Source of the DNA: Caenorhabditis remanei
Taxonomy: Eukaryota; Nematoda; Chromadorea; Rhabditida; Rhabditidae
Direction: 5' to 3'
NCBI RefSeq assembly: GCF_010183535.1
Contig: NC_071329.1
Coordinates: 17,188,879-17,252,878, forward strand
Length of the DNA stretch: 64,000 nt
In this document: piece by piece, positions 29,788 through 40,729 of the stretch
How the letters are laid out: every line of letters starts with the position of its first letter
Position numbering within the stretch: the stretch's first letter is position 1
Program-made: the position numbers and the translations under genes
The notes under the pieces: model-generated
What the model was told of the DNA's origin: nothing
The model's input: only the letters and a program-made list of their open reading frames with translations
The model's database searches: none

Positions 29788-31093
29788 TTACACAATAGAA
29801 TGCAGGGAATGGGAACAAGAACAAGATTGTTTATCGGAAATCGCCTTTTTCAGAAGTGTCGAGATGATTGACGGCTCCAAATCATCGACCTCTTCTTCCC
29901 AGGCTATTTCTCTGATATCAGAAATTGTTTTGACATCGGCGAGAATTTTCGTCTGAAATTATCTTCTTTTTTTTTCAAAAATTTGCCTATAACTAACCTT
30001 CAACTTTTCCAAATTGTACCTGATGGCCATTTGAAACTTTTTCTTCAGCGTCTTCTTGGACACATCCAGAAGAAAATCTTCGCATTGCCGGATGGCAACT
30101 GGAGTGTTGTACATGTCGGCAATGAGAAGAATCCCTTCGACAGTTATCTCTGGAAAATGGTAACTATGCTTGCGAAGTACTCTTTGAGAATTACCATCAA
30201 GAACTTTTTCTCCGTAGAGAAGTACCAGGAAGTGCTGGAAATCGTCAGCATCGATTCCTTCCAATTTGATCTCGGGCATGCTCGATTCGGAGTAGCCTCT
30301 TAAAAACAACGCTCGGAAATAATCCGATTGAGAGGACAGGTACTGAAATTTAGATAATTAAGAGATAAAAATGTTAATTCAATTAATTAATGAACTCACA
30401 AATTTTGAGACATAGAACTTCTCTCCGTTGACAACGAGAATGAGATCCGACACTTCTTTAGTTGTTTCATCGAAATTTCTTAGTCTCGGACCAAAGAGAC
30501 CAGTTGATTCGAGAACTTCCGCATTGAGCTCTACTTTAAGTTTGCCATCCTCGACGAAATCCGATTCCAATTTGGACCATTTCATTTGGAATCCATTACT
30601 ATCACTCCCATTGTTATTTCTGAATGTGGCTATAAATTTTTTGCTCGTTGTGTCTCCGGTATTAGCCCCAAATTTGAATTCAAAGTATTCTTTAATCGTC
30701 GATTCTCCTATACTCTTAGGCCATGAACAGTATAGCACGATTAAAAAATCTTCCGGTGCGTGTTCAATACAAAAATACCTGGAATAAACACATAAGAATT
30801 ATATTCAGTTGTAATATTTACCATTGAACTCCAAAGTGCTCTTCTTTTTTGCTATACACATTTTTGCCTACTTCCAGACCCAGAATATTTTTGAAAGTGT
30901 GTTTCAGCAAAAACCGTTTTCCAGTTTTGCGGATTTTTTTGTTCTCAGTCTGAAATTTACGTTTTATGAACGAACACAAAACAAAGATCTAGAAAACTCT
31001 TTTTCAACTCACCTTGTCAACTTCGACGACATCTGTGTTCGGTTTATGCCGTTTAGATTCAGGGCTGCCAGGCATATCGTTGTTTTGTGACAT
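29788..31093 (-). CDS. MATH-BTB protein (bath-type, 350 aa)
   Basis: Six exons: 31093-31013, 30949-30822, 30778-30400, 30342-30195, 30149-29998 and 29952-29788 (1053 nt). Residues 1-27 are a short polar leader (MSQNNDMPGSPESKRHK). The MATH domain follows at ~35-175, with FLLKHTFKNI, EEHFGVQWYFCIEH, GFQMKWSKLESDF and LESTGLFGPRLRNFDET. The BTB domain at ~176-290 has SDLILVVNGEKFYVSK, YLSSQSDYFRALFLRGYSES and IKLEGIDADDFQHFLVLLYG. A BACK-like tail follows, with EGILLIADMYNTPVAIRQCE and FLLDVSKKTLKKKF. MATH-BTB proteins bind a substrate through MATH and cullin-3 through BTB, in ubiquitin ligases. The family is greatly expanded in Caenorhabditis. Exons 4 and 5 match the sizes in the right-hand tandem array (148 and 152 nt). 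Unlike those genes it lacks the N-terminal coiled coil. Confidence 0.85.
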
Positions 31094-31916
31094 GTCGCTG
31101 AAATAATAGACATTGGTGGAGGTAACTTTTTAAAAGTAAAGAAGAACGAAAGAATAATTAATAAGCTAAATGAACGTGGAGTGGAAAAAACAGGAACTAA
31201 GAATTATAAGGTAAATTTAGAATTAATGGGTGAATTAAAGGAATGAATGGAACAGATAGGATAGCCAGTTGATAGGCGAGAGAGTTGAGCTAGTTAACAG
31301 GAGAAGATAGAGAAAAAAAGACATGCTGAATTTTGTGAACGCATTGTACGAGAAAAGTATAATTGACATTTTTATGCTTACTTTTAGGGTCCGCCCCCAA
31401 AATACGAAAATGGCTGGTAGAGACTTTCCGATAGGTTCAATTTCAAGAATATGGAGAGACACTCTAGTCAGGATTAGCAAATTCGGGGCCGTCTCTGCCC
31501 GGCCCGCAACAAATGTGCACAATTTTTTCGAAATTTTTGGTAATTTTCACTTTAAAAAATAATCATAATTGTCTCCTACGTTTCAGTTTTCATCGTTATT
31601 CAAAAAAATAGCCGAAAAATCGACTCTTACTAGATAAATTCACAGAAATCTCGCATTTTTTATGAAATTAAAAAAAAAATTCTACATGAGTCGGCCGATC
31701 GGGCCAGACCGGCCAAGGAAAATTGTTCAGTCGGCCCGGCCAGACCCGGAATTTCACAACCCTGGGCCTAGAGACTTCTGTTTTAGGAGCGGGGCCTAAG
31801 ATTCTAATTGAAATTACCAGTTCATATTATTTAAAAATGTCTACTTGGCGTCATTCGAAGGACCCTGGCGTCGTCTGAACCAGGACTGTGCGAAAAATAT
31901 AAGTTTCAGAACTGAA
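31094..31916. other. Intergenic, no gene
   Basis: AT-rich; contains GTCGGCC/GGGCCAGACCGGCC-type repeat debris at 31690-31770. Short ORFs here (31235-31562) run antisense to each other and show no domain. Confidence 0.4.
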
Positions 31917-32110
31917 TTCTTGTTTCGGCCGTTGCCCACTGGACAAGAAAAACTATGAATAATTTCTGGTTTAAAGAGCACGGCCATCATCAGCAGTGGA
32001 CTCTTACCAGTATGGGAATGTTTGATTCAATGAAAAATACAGATAATCGAAAGCGGAAGGTGTTCAAAAATAAGTTTACTAGTCAAATGGAGCTTTTACA
32101 GAGATTAAAT

Positions 32111-33545
32111 AATTGGAGATGTTTGCTACAGTATAAGCTGAAATTTAGGGGTGAAAAATGACATAAGCCTTAAATCTGGGTCCAAATCGATATAATCTTG
32201 AGATAAATAGAATTGATTCAGACGAATATAAGCAAAAAATAGATGAAGATTGATATTATGAAAATTCGCGAATCGCCAAAAATCTGTTCATTTTTTTAAA
32301 TTCAGAATAGTCGATTTGAGATTATTCACCCTGGCCCGGTCGGTCCGGGTTTCAGTTTACAAAAGTTGAAAATTTGAACTTTTCAATCTTCTTTACTTGA
32401 AAAAATCAAATTTTCTACTAAGTTTGCTATTAAATATCGGTAAAAACTCGAGTGTACGAGAGATTTTCGACTATTTTTGATAAAAATTTTAAAAATTTGG
32501 TGAAAAGTTGGCACATATTCTGAATCCGAGCCAGGCAGAGGTTCTGCAAGTCTGTTTGATTCTGTGTCGTAATCGAAATAATCTTGAGAAAAATAGAACT
32601 GATTTAGGCGAATATGAACAAAAATAGATCAAGATTGATATTATGAAAATTAGTTTTTTATTTCCTTGATTCAAAAAACTGGTTCTCAATAAATTTTCAC
32701 TAATTTTAGACATTTTCGCATGTTTTCCTGCCTAACTACGACTATCATTTCTATATTGGATTTAAAAAAGAGGTTTTTTCACTTTTTTGTGAAATTTTTG
32801 GTAATTTTATAGGTTTTTTCATTTGAAATTCTAGAATTTTGCGTTAAATTATTTCTCCTTCACGAAGAATGTATATGAGCTGTAAAAGGCTAACAAAAAC
32901 GCGTTTATTCAGATAAAAACCAGAGAAAAAACCCAGAAATTCGATTTAAAAAAAAAGAAATCCTGCAACGACACTCCGAAATGACGCACCGCGTGTTGTT
33001 TAGCGCCACGATTATTTATTGGATTTTTGTCGATTTTCAGCGTTTGTGCTCGATTTTCAGTCAAAAATTAGTGTTTTCGTGTGTTTTTGGTACGAAAATC
33101 ATAATTTTCATCACTGGAGCTTCATTTTAAGTGTAAAAAACACGAATTTTGAACGTAAATACTCCGATTGTGCGAAAAAATTATTTTTGCCCGTTTTTTA
33201 GCTTTATTTTTGTTGATTTCTGACTTTCGGAGCTGATTCTCTGCGTTCATTCACTGTTTTTTGTCGTTTCTCAACATTTTTCTCTATTCCAAAGCTGAAT
33301 TCGTTATCATTTTGTCTTCGCCAAATTTTTTTTTCAAAAAATATTTTTTTGTTTCAGTGGTGGCTCGATAAGGATGATGGGACAGCGACGAATCTTCATC
33401 AAATTGGTCGGAGTTTTCAGAAAATAAAGAAAATGAATCCAGAGTGAGTTTTTATTTAAAAAAAAAAGAAAATCTTGGAAAAATAATGTTAGAAACGCAA
33501 AAAATTGATAATAAAGTGTCGTTTAGGTAGTTTTAGTGATAGAAA
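32111..33545. other. No gene; start of the left inverted-duplication arm
   Basis: 32111-32770 is AT-rich debris with CTGGCCCGGTCGGTCCGGGTTTC at 32330. From about 32770 the sequence is the reverse complement of 49410-50105. At 33358-33443 a possible + strand exon (TTTCAG...GTGAGT, reading WWLDKDDGTATNLHQIGRSF) has a shifted counterpart at 49540-49480, so it is not clearly coding. Confidence 0.4.
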
Positions 33546-33925
33546 TCATGCGAGATAAGGGAATTTTGGGTAATCTGATTGTTTGAAGTCAGAAGAAACC
33601 ATTTTGAAAACACATCCATCGGAATGGTTATAAGTTTTCAATATGATATGTTTCGAAGGGTTTCTTGTTTTTATGCGAAGTATAGTGTCAGTTTTATCCA
33701 GTCTAAAATATCGTGGAGTTACAGTAATTCTAGTGGTGATTCTTACATTAGATCTTGTCCAAACTCGGCTATAAAATCGTCCATCGGTTTGCCCCCACAA
33801 CTGGAAATTTTATGAGTTGACCCAATTTTGACATCTCTTTCTATCCATTTCCGAATGATAGCAACACCAAGATCATGGCTGAAACTCACATCGATCCGCC
33901 AGAATTCGATAGAGTTCACCTGGAA
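33546..33925 (-). pseudogene. 3' remnant of F-box gene 2
   Basis: Only the last two exons of the gene at 48262-49404 remain (CGGKPMDDFI equivalent, then LDKTDTILRIKTRNPSKHII and TYNHSDGCVFKMVSSDFKQS). The first of these reads MWGQTDGRFYSRVWTRSN in the annotated long frame and corresponds to exon 4 of the right copy. Upstream of about 33930 similarity stops and unrelated DNA follows, so the F-box and first three exons are gone. The stop is shifted to a different position, ending PKFPYLA. Confidence 0.7.
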
Positions 33926-33929
33926 ATTA

Positions 33930-34734
33930 TGAGTTTTTTAGATTCGGAGGATTTTGATTGACTTCCGATCGCATTGTGTGTGATTAAGATCGATCGGCTT
34001 TTGAAAGCGTTAAAAGGCAACCACCCATAATTTCCGGTACGTAGACCTGAATTTCCGAAAGTTCTGAAATCGATTTTCTGCAAATTTAGCCGGAAAAGTA
34101 GTTTTTCAGTTTCCGAAGCTTGTCTTCATAGAATCCTCAACTTTTGATTCGGAATCACTTTTTCTTCACCGGATTTGTGAAAATCCGAAAATCCTTTTTC
34201 TTCCCCAAATTTTCAAAATTCGGAGAAGAAAAAAGAAGATTGAGAAAAAGAGATTTTTCGATGTATCCTTTTTTATATGACTGTCCTCATCCATAATCCT
34301 CAACTTTTCATTCAGAATCTCTTTTTCTTCCCCGGATTTTCGAAAATCCGAAAATCCTTTTTCTTCCCCAAATTTTCAAAAACCGAAAAAAGACGAACGA
34401 AAAGAAGAGATTTTTTGCTTATATTTCCTGTGAGAGTTCACCATAGAGAATATCTGCTAGTGAATGTTTGAAAGCTGTCAAATTAATTGTCAGCCTGAAT
34501 CATCAGAAACCTTAAAAGATGTGTTCTTGTTGCTCCAGACGGTTTCTGGTGACTGTAGAAGACGTCCGCCCAAATCTGATGACTTCTGGAAAATGTAAAG
34601 TCCTCCAAGATTCCGAGAAGACCCTCCAGCTAGACTGATGAATTCAGATTCTGAATTTCAGAAGTCGTTGCACAAAATCAAGTTGACTTTTGTTGAGAAA
34701 AAGTACACGATTGCAATAAAATATATCATCTTTA
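33930..34734. repeat. Dispersed monomers of the 162-bp satellite
   Basis: 34090-34440 holds two to three diverged monomers (GATTTTCGAAAATCCGAAAATCC, TTCTTCCCCAAATTTTCAAAA). They are related to the array at 41140-42300 and to 47110-47430 and 50850-51120. 34480-34730 matches 46815-47060 inverted. Confidence 0.55.
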
Positions 34735-35808
34735 TTAGTTTCGAAGAATAAAATCAGTTATTTGGGATTCTGGAAAATAGGAAGATACTATTTTGATAAA
34801 ACATTTCTTATCCCATTTGTATGTCACATACAACACCATATGCTTTTCTTTGTCCTTCATCTCCATACGGACTAAACTTGGCGATTTTTGAACGCTGAAA
34901 ATGATCGGCTGAATTTCGATAGAGCGCACTTTCTCCATCTCTCAAGTTGAGAATCTCAACTTACACTGTATAGTCTTCCATTCCTGATATGAAGTCGTCA
35001 GTCGTCCGATTCTCGTAATAGTTGAAAAACATTACCGAGCCCACGTCTACATCGATTTCCATCCATTTCCGAGCGATCCTCTCGTAATCTGGAATTGTCT
35101 CAACAGTCAGATTCCAGAGTTTGATAGAGTTGATCTGTAATTTCATGTTTCAGCTGGAAATGCTGCTAACATTGGCTCACCATTGGGTAAAGTACGAACT
35201 GATTGATCGGAAACCGTCCTTCATGACCTAATGGTTCATATTCCAGTTCGAGATGTTTGATTGAATTAGGTGCAAAGTTATTCAAAAATCGGAGAGTTTG
35301 GAAAGTAAAGGTGCCGGAAACGGAATCGATCTGATAAGGGGAAGAAGCGACGAAATGTTGAAGATGTTGATAAAAATCATCCGAAATCAATTATTCACAT
35401 CATTGAAACTAAAGGAAAAAACTCACAATCGGCCCAGGAAAAGTCGAATTTCCCGAGTTTAACAGTGTTGAAAATGAATGAAAGAAGTGGAACAATCATT
35501 GACTCGATCTGATTCTCTTGATAATAAATGGAGGTTTTAGGTCTGAATCCAAAATTCAGACGAATCACTTTTCTTCTGCACCAGCTCCTCATTTTAACAG
35601 ATTCCCAGCTGAACTTTTGAGCTTCAGCTAGACGACGTTCTGTGTGAGACGTGGCACGAAGACGGTATCTGAAAACGAAGTTTCAGTTTACATTGATATG
35701 TAGGTATCAGATATACTTACCGTGTCTTGAAATCCATGAATCGAATACACGACAGTTTCATTTCCTCCGGTAGAAAGTTCCAGTTCTCGAATTTCGACTG
35801 TTAGTCAT
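34735..35808 (-). pseudogene. F-box gene 1, left copy, frameshifted near the start
   Basis: Nearly identical, exon for exon, to the intact gene at 45740-46817. Relative to that gene the first exon has lost one base after the fourth codon (ATGACTAACAGTCG against ATGACTAACGAGTCG). Translation from the usual ATG therefore ends in a stop after 16 codons. An internal ATG (MKLSCIRFMDF) could restart in frame but would drop the first third of the F-box. Splice sites are intact and the C-terminal exons (YYENRTTDDFISGMEDYTV, VQKSPSLVRMEMKDKEKHMV) keep their frame. It is a very young pseudogene or an N-terminally shortened gene. Confidence 0.7.
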
Positions 35809-35999
35809 CTGGAATAACAGTTCACTTCATTCACAAGAAACTGTCTGTTCAGTTGAGAAAATAGTGTATTTGAACGGTTGTTCCAAATGGCGGGAAATCA
35901 ATAGTGTGTTCCGATAGAGCGCGTTTGCCCTCTCTCTCTCTTTCTCTGTGCTCCCCTCACTCTTGTTCCACCTTCTTGGTTCAATTGTAAAATGCTACA

Positions 36000-36453
36000 T
36001 TACCGCTCAAAAGTATATTAATTTTCGATTTTTTTCTGTTGAAAAGGTCCGACTTTGAGAGTGTGTCATGGTTATACTGACTGTCCCATCGAATAGATTT
36101 TTAATGGATCTTATAGATCAAAAATAGACCTCCAATTTTGTAGTTGGCAACTTTTTTATACGGACATTCCCTAGAGAGCTATGGTCATTTTAAGACGACA
36201 GCTCAAAAATCGCACTATTTTACACTGAAATTGGTCGATTTGAGGGAGAAATTACTTTGACGATATGTAACTTGCTAGGGAGTGTCCGTACAAAAAAGTT
36301 GCCAACTACAAAATTGGATCTCTACCTTTGATCTGTATGATCCATTAAAAATCTACTTGATGGGGCAATATGTATAACCATGACACAATCTCAAAGTCGG
36401 ACCTTTTCAACTGAAAAAAACCAAAACTTAATATACTTTTGAGCGGTACTGTA
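36000..36453. repeat. MITE family A, complete
   Basis: Inverted ends ACCGCTCAAAAGTATATTAA and TTAATATACTTTTGAGCGGT; the standard core is present. It sits at the outer edge of the left duplication arm. Confidence 0.7.
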
Positions 36454-36974
36454 TATCGATCTCGACCCTGACTTGAGGCTATGTCACTTTTCTTCAGTTT
36501 TAGTTTTGACTTATCCACAGTGCTTGAAACGTGACGGAGTTTGGAACGAGACGCCAACTTCCCAGTTTCTCGCTGTCGGTGAAGACGGTTTGGACTGCAG
36601 TGACCATCTCCAATAATTCACTCTGAGTTCCGTTTGACCAGTAAATATTCCGTTTTTCTCGTTTATAACAACTTCCCGCTTTCGATTATTGTAATCTGTA
36701 TTTTTCATTGAATCAAACATCCAAATACTGGTAAGAGTCCACTGCTGATGAAGGCCGTGCTCTTTAAACCAGAAATTATTCTTAGCTTTTCTTGTCCAGT
36801 GGATAACGGCCGAAACAAGAATTCAGTGCTGAAAATTGTATTTAATGATTGAATTTCAGGTTTACCAGCATTGAAACATTTTCTGCAGACTGCGAAAAGA
36901 TCTGAGAATTCAAAAAAGTGTAGTTTCAGAATGGAACAAACAAGTATTTTCTGAACAAAAGATTTGCTTCCAAC

Positions 36975-37130
36975 AACTATAAAAGAGCGGAATGGGCAGC
37001 CAACAATATAAGAACTGATTAAAAGCGAAGATTTATTGGAATCGTGTGATGAAAAGACATGTTACGATGGCCCATTCCATACTTTTCATCACACAAATCT
37101 TCGCTTAAAGGCGCATACGCTCTTCAATTT
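36975..37130. repeat. Hairpin repeat with interleaved complementary segments, copy 1
   Basis: Contains GCGGAATGGGCAGCC, AAGCGAAGATT, TGTGATGAAAAG, GATGGCCCATTCCATAC, CTTTTCATCACA and AATCTTCGCTT in that order. Segment pairs are GGAATGGGC/GCCCATTCC, AAGCGAAGATT/AATCTTCGCTT and TGTGATGAAAAG/CTTTTCATCACA; the first pair crosses the other two. Further copies: 42662-42810 and, inverted, 50465-50635. Flanking homology extends to about 37450 in this copy. Confidence 0.65.
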
Positions 37131-38835
37131 TGACGTTTTGTTAGATAGAAAATGAAGTTTTACACAATTTCACCAAATATTGGTCGAGTAATTGCCGAGA
37201 ACGAGTCGCTGCGAGAAATTCGGTGCTGATTATCGAATTTTTGACAGATTTCCAAGCCACAAGCTGATGTTCTTGAATGCGAACAATAAAAAGAAGTCAA
37301 CCTTTCGTGGTTTCAGGACGACGAATTTCGAGATAAAAGATATTTTCAGCAATGGAGACAATTCACAAACTATTAGAAAAAAACAGTAAAAAGAACAAGA
37401 ACCGCGAGACAAGAGTTAGCAAAATAATGAACACTGATTCTTTATTTGAACATAAATGCTTAGGAAATTGAGTTTATAGTCATATCTCGACCGTTTTTAG
37501 TATTTTTTAGATTCAAAATGAAGCTTAAGTCATGGAAATTATGAATTTTGAGTGAAAAATCGTCAATTTCAAATAAATAATATTCTAAACTCCATTTCCT
37601 TCTCGTTTTCAGCTCTCAAATATTGCAAAAAAGGTGTGCAAATTGAGGGGAAACTTTTCAGAACAAAGACGAGATGAAAATTGCGAGGCGACATTTCTGA
37701 CTACATAAAAACTGTATTAGCTGGAACAAAATATTTATTAGAAGATTAATTTTTAGCTGATTTCTGGCTCAAAACTTCTTTTTCGAGAATTGCCGCAACA
37801 ATTTACTAGTTTTCAAAATAAAAACCTGTAAAATTCCTTTCCCGCTATTCAAGCAATCGAATTCTGAAGCCGACGATGTTGTCACTGTGACAAGTCAATG
37901 TTGAAAGAAGAATATGAAACCCGAAATAAAAATTAGACCATTCGGAAAGTGAACAAATCATTGGAATTTAACGAAAATTCGCAATAAACATTTTGAAATT
38001 AATATATTTCCGTTCATTTATAGGTGATTTCAATGGTTTTTTGCTTCAAAAAACTTGCAAATAACATGAAATTGACTGAAAAAAGATAAATAATTCAAAA
38101 CTGAAAGTGATTAAACAACACGCAGAGCGGAATTTCGGAATGTCGTTTGGATGATGATTTAACTTTTTTGGTGGCAAGAAACAAGTGTAACAAAGCAAGA
38201 AAAGAAGGATTACGAGTTCAACGCACGGTATTTTCAAATGGAATTTAGAAAGTGAGTAATTGTCAAGAATTTATCGAAAAAATTGTATTCGAAAATAATT
38301 AAATGTCTTTTTTTCAGACAAAAACGACGAGTACCGTGCGATGAACCCGCCTTCTTCGAGAATGAAGGTAATTTTAGCATTCTAAATGTGTCAGCGAGAT
38401 TTTTTCCTGAAAAAACACATTTTCGGTTATAAATTCTGAAATTTATGTTTTTGTAGTAGAAAATTTCATTGACTTTCTACCATCACAACGGCCACTTGCA
38501 CAAATAATATATTTTCAGAACTACTCGACATCTGGACAAACTGACACACAACGACAGACAAGCGCAACAACAAAAACAATCGAAAATTTGGTGAATTTGG
38601 GCGGCTGAGTTCCGAAAAATGAGGAAAATTCGACAGTTTTGAGAGAAAAAATGTCGGGCGACGATTGATGAATTTTTAATGTGGAGAATTCGAATTTTGA
38701 AGTATAATGAGCGAAAATTTCTAGTTGTTTAAACGAAAAACGTTCTGAAACATAAGTTCCTATAGTTAAAGTCAGATTTCTATCCGAAAAATAACTTTTG
38801 AAACACATGGTATGCAAATTCGCTCTATTGAAAAA
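37131..38835. other. No supported gene; a few exon-like pieces
   Basis: 37131-37450 belongs to the repeat shared with 50150-50465. At 38250, 38320-38367 and 38520-38608 splice-like signals (AAA|GTGAGT, TTTTTTCAG, GAAG|GTAATT, ATTTTCAG) frame short + strand pieces such as QKRRVPCDEPAFFENE. No start, domain or paralog supports them. The rest is AT-rich with no signal. Confidence 0.3.
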
Positions 38836-38867
38836 AGCTGAATAATTATCGGCACGACACGCTTCTT

Positions 38868-38973
38868 ACAACTGCGCTCTACCGAAACCGAAGAAAATAG
38901 TGTGCAAAATTGAGAGAATCGGAGAAAAACAGGCATTTTTCAAGGGAATTTCGGTAGAGCGCGGTTGTAATAA
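38868..38973. repeat. Short MITE with CAACTGCGCTCTACCGAAA ends
   Basis: ACAACTGCGCTCTACCGAAA and TTTCGGTAGAGCGCGGTTGT face each other across a core with AATTGAGAGA. Outside the repeat, ACACGCTT...AAGCGTGT extends the palindrome by a few bases. Confidence 0.65.
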
Positions 38974-39087
38974 GCGTGTCTTGCTAATATTTATTAATAA
39001 ATTGAGAAAATTTTGAACAAATTCGCATATTCTTCGAAAAAAACTGAATTGTAAAATCAAAATTTTGCAGCAAGACACATTTAAAAC

Positions 39088-39302
39088 CATACTTGTCAAG
39101 GCACGGTACGAAGTGTTTTGGCGCCAAAGTTCAAATGTGAAATTTTTGAATTTTTTCGCGAAAAAAGTCAAATTTTCGACTATCATTCAGAATTAGAGGA
39201 AAATCTGAAAAATCATCAAAAATTGTCATATTTTTGATGAAAATTATTTTTGGAATTTAGAAAAAAAATTGGAAAAAAAGGGCGGGGCCTTGACAAGTAT
39301 GT
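39088..39302. repeat. CATACTTG-ended MITE
   Basis: CATACTTGTCAAGGCACGG at left, GGCGGGGCCTTGACAAGTATG at right; core is poly-A/T rich. Confidence 0.6.
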
Positions 39303-40729
39303 AAAAAACCAAAGAAATTGAAGAGTTTTGCATTTAAATATTGCCTTTTCCGTATTTTTTCGAATCTCCAATCATTCTCGCGGATCTATTTCGAAAAATT
39401 GTGCTCAAAACACAAATTTGGTGTTAGAAATTGAAAATGAACTTGCAAGAATTTATACTTTGTATTGCACAATATACCGAAACTTCCGAAACTCCACATG
39501 AAAATTCACAAAAATCGCCGATGTTTACCTCGAAATAACAGAATTTTCCAGTGATTACAAACCCCTTCATTCGATGGTATTTACCTTGGTTTTACCACTG
39601 AAGGAATTCCCCCCAAAACCAAAAAATAATTGATACTTGCATAGAAAAACGGAGGAAAATAGCTGAAAGAGTTGGGGTTGCTGAAACTAAATGTCAGGGA
39701 CCTTCTTTTTTCTTCGGAAATTGAAAAAAAAAACTTCACGTCATCGGATGCTTCTTTTCTATAAATCATTGTTTCCCTTTGTCTTCTACCTCAATTATTT
39801 TTCGTCCATTCATCTATTCTGAATGGAAATTGTTCAGAAATAAAAATATTTTAACAAAAATAAAGAGCATGAAGAATGAAACAATATTTTCAGGAATTCC
39901 GAATATCATACAGCTAGGCAACAAGAAAACACTTACAAGAATACGTTAAGTATGCCAACTTAATGTAGGAAAAGCTGCTGGAATAGAGAAAAAAGGAGTT
40001 TTCGTGAAATTTCAGATTTTTTGAAAAATAGATTACTACATACAAGAACTTTTAAGTTAAGTCATTTTCAGACAAAATTGCAATATTTTTGTTTCTTTGA
40101 AATCTTATCAGCAATAGAAGTACCATGAGAATTTCGCATTATTCAAAACAGATTAAAAATTGTGTCTTATGATTGTTTTCGCACCGAACGAACTTCGAAA
40201 ATCTTATGACACACGTGTATAGACTACGAATTGCTTCAAGCCATTTTTATGGGAAACTCCAGAATTCTATAACAAGTTCTCAAGATGGTTCAGAAGTCTC
40301 TACGTTTTGATGACCTGGAGTAGTAGGTTCCGAATACTTACAAATAATTGGTATAACTGATGTTCTGACTCAAGATCAAACTAGTTTTTTGCCTTGTTTT
40401 GAACTGTTTGAATCCGAAGTGTCATAGTTTTCGAGCGAGAGTGTAGTTATCTAGAGGACTAAAATTGTAATGAGGAAGAATGATAAGATTGACACATACA
40501 CAACATTTTGAGGATAATACTATTACCCTCTCGTAGAACATTCTTTCGAAAACATCATTTCCAGGCCAGTAGGATAACGGAAACGGGTTGGGTTCGGCCA
40601 AGTGGGTCCTATCAGTTTTCGATTATCAGTCAGGAAATTATATGATGAAAGAAGAAAATCCGCTACCTGGATAGAAAATTTTAGTTTGTGAAGAATGAGG
40701 AAGCTTTTGCAAGTTTATATTCCCATAAG
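39303..40729. other. AT-rich interval, nothing recognised
   Basis: Contains short ORFs in both strands without domains or paralogs. The only notable piece is GCCAGTAGGATAACGGAAAC near 40565. No gene, repeat or RNA supported. Confidence 0.4.

Larger units (their letters stand above)
32770..36000 (-). repeat. Left arm of a large inverted duplication
   Basis: Reverse-complement copy of 45551-50105 with a large internal loss (counterpart of about 47100-49000). It retains the 3' exons of F-box gene 2, all of F-box gene 1, its upstream region and the distal non-coding flank. The spacer between the arms is about 9.5 kb. High identity over the F-box gene 1 exons indicates a recent event. Confidence 0.75.
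31917..36823. mobile_element. Second composite framed by the TTGTTTCGGCCGTT ends
   Basis: Left end 31917-32110 and right end about 36600-36823 are inverted copies (TTCTTGTTTCGGCCGTT, GAGCACGGCCATCATCAGCA, TTTGATTCAATGAAAAATAC) matching for about 200 bp. The same first 90 bp frames the element at 6262-11055. This one encloses the left arm of the F-box inverted duplication and a family A MITE, so it is a frame of two ends rather than one intact transposon. ORFs in the ends (MFDSMKNTD...) are conserved only because the DNA is duplicated. Confidence 0.45.

Noticed and set aside
33358..33443. Exon-like piece WWLDKDDGTATNLHQIGRSF
   Set aside because: Its counterpart in the other duplication arm (49540-49480) is shifted in frame, so coding is not supported.
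31955..36720. Similar small ORFs (MFDSMKNTD...) at both ends of the composite element
   Set aside because: Similarity follows from the inverted DNA repeat; frames end at different places and no other copy keeps them.
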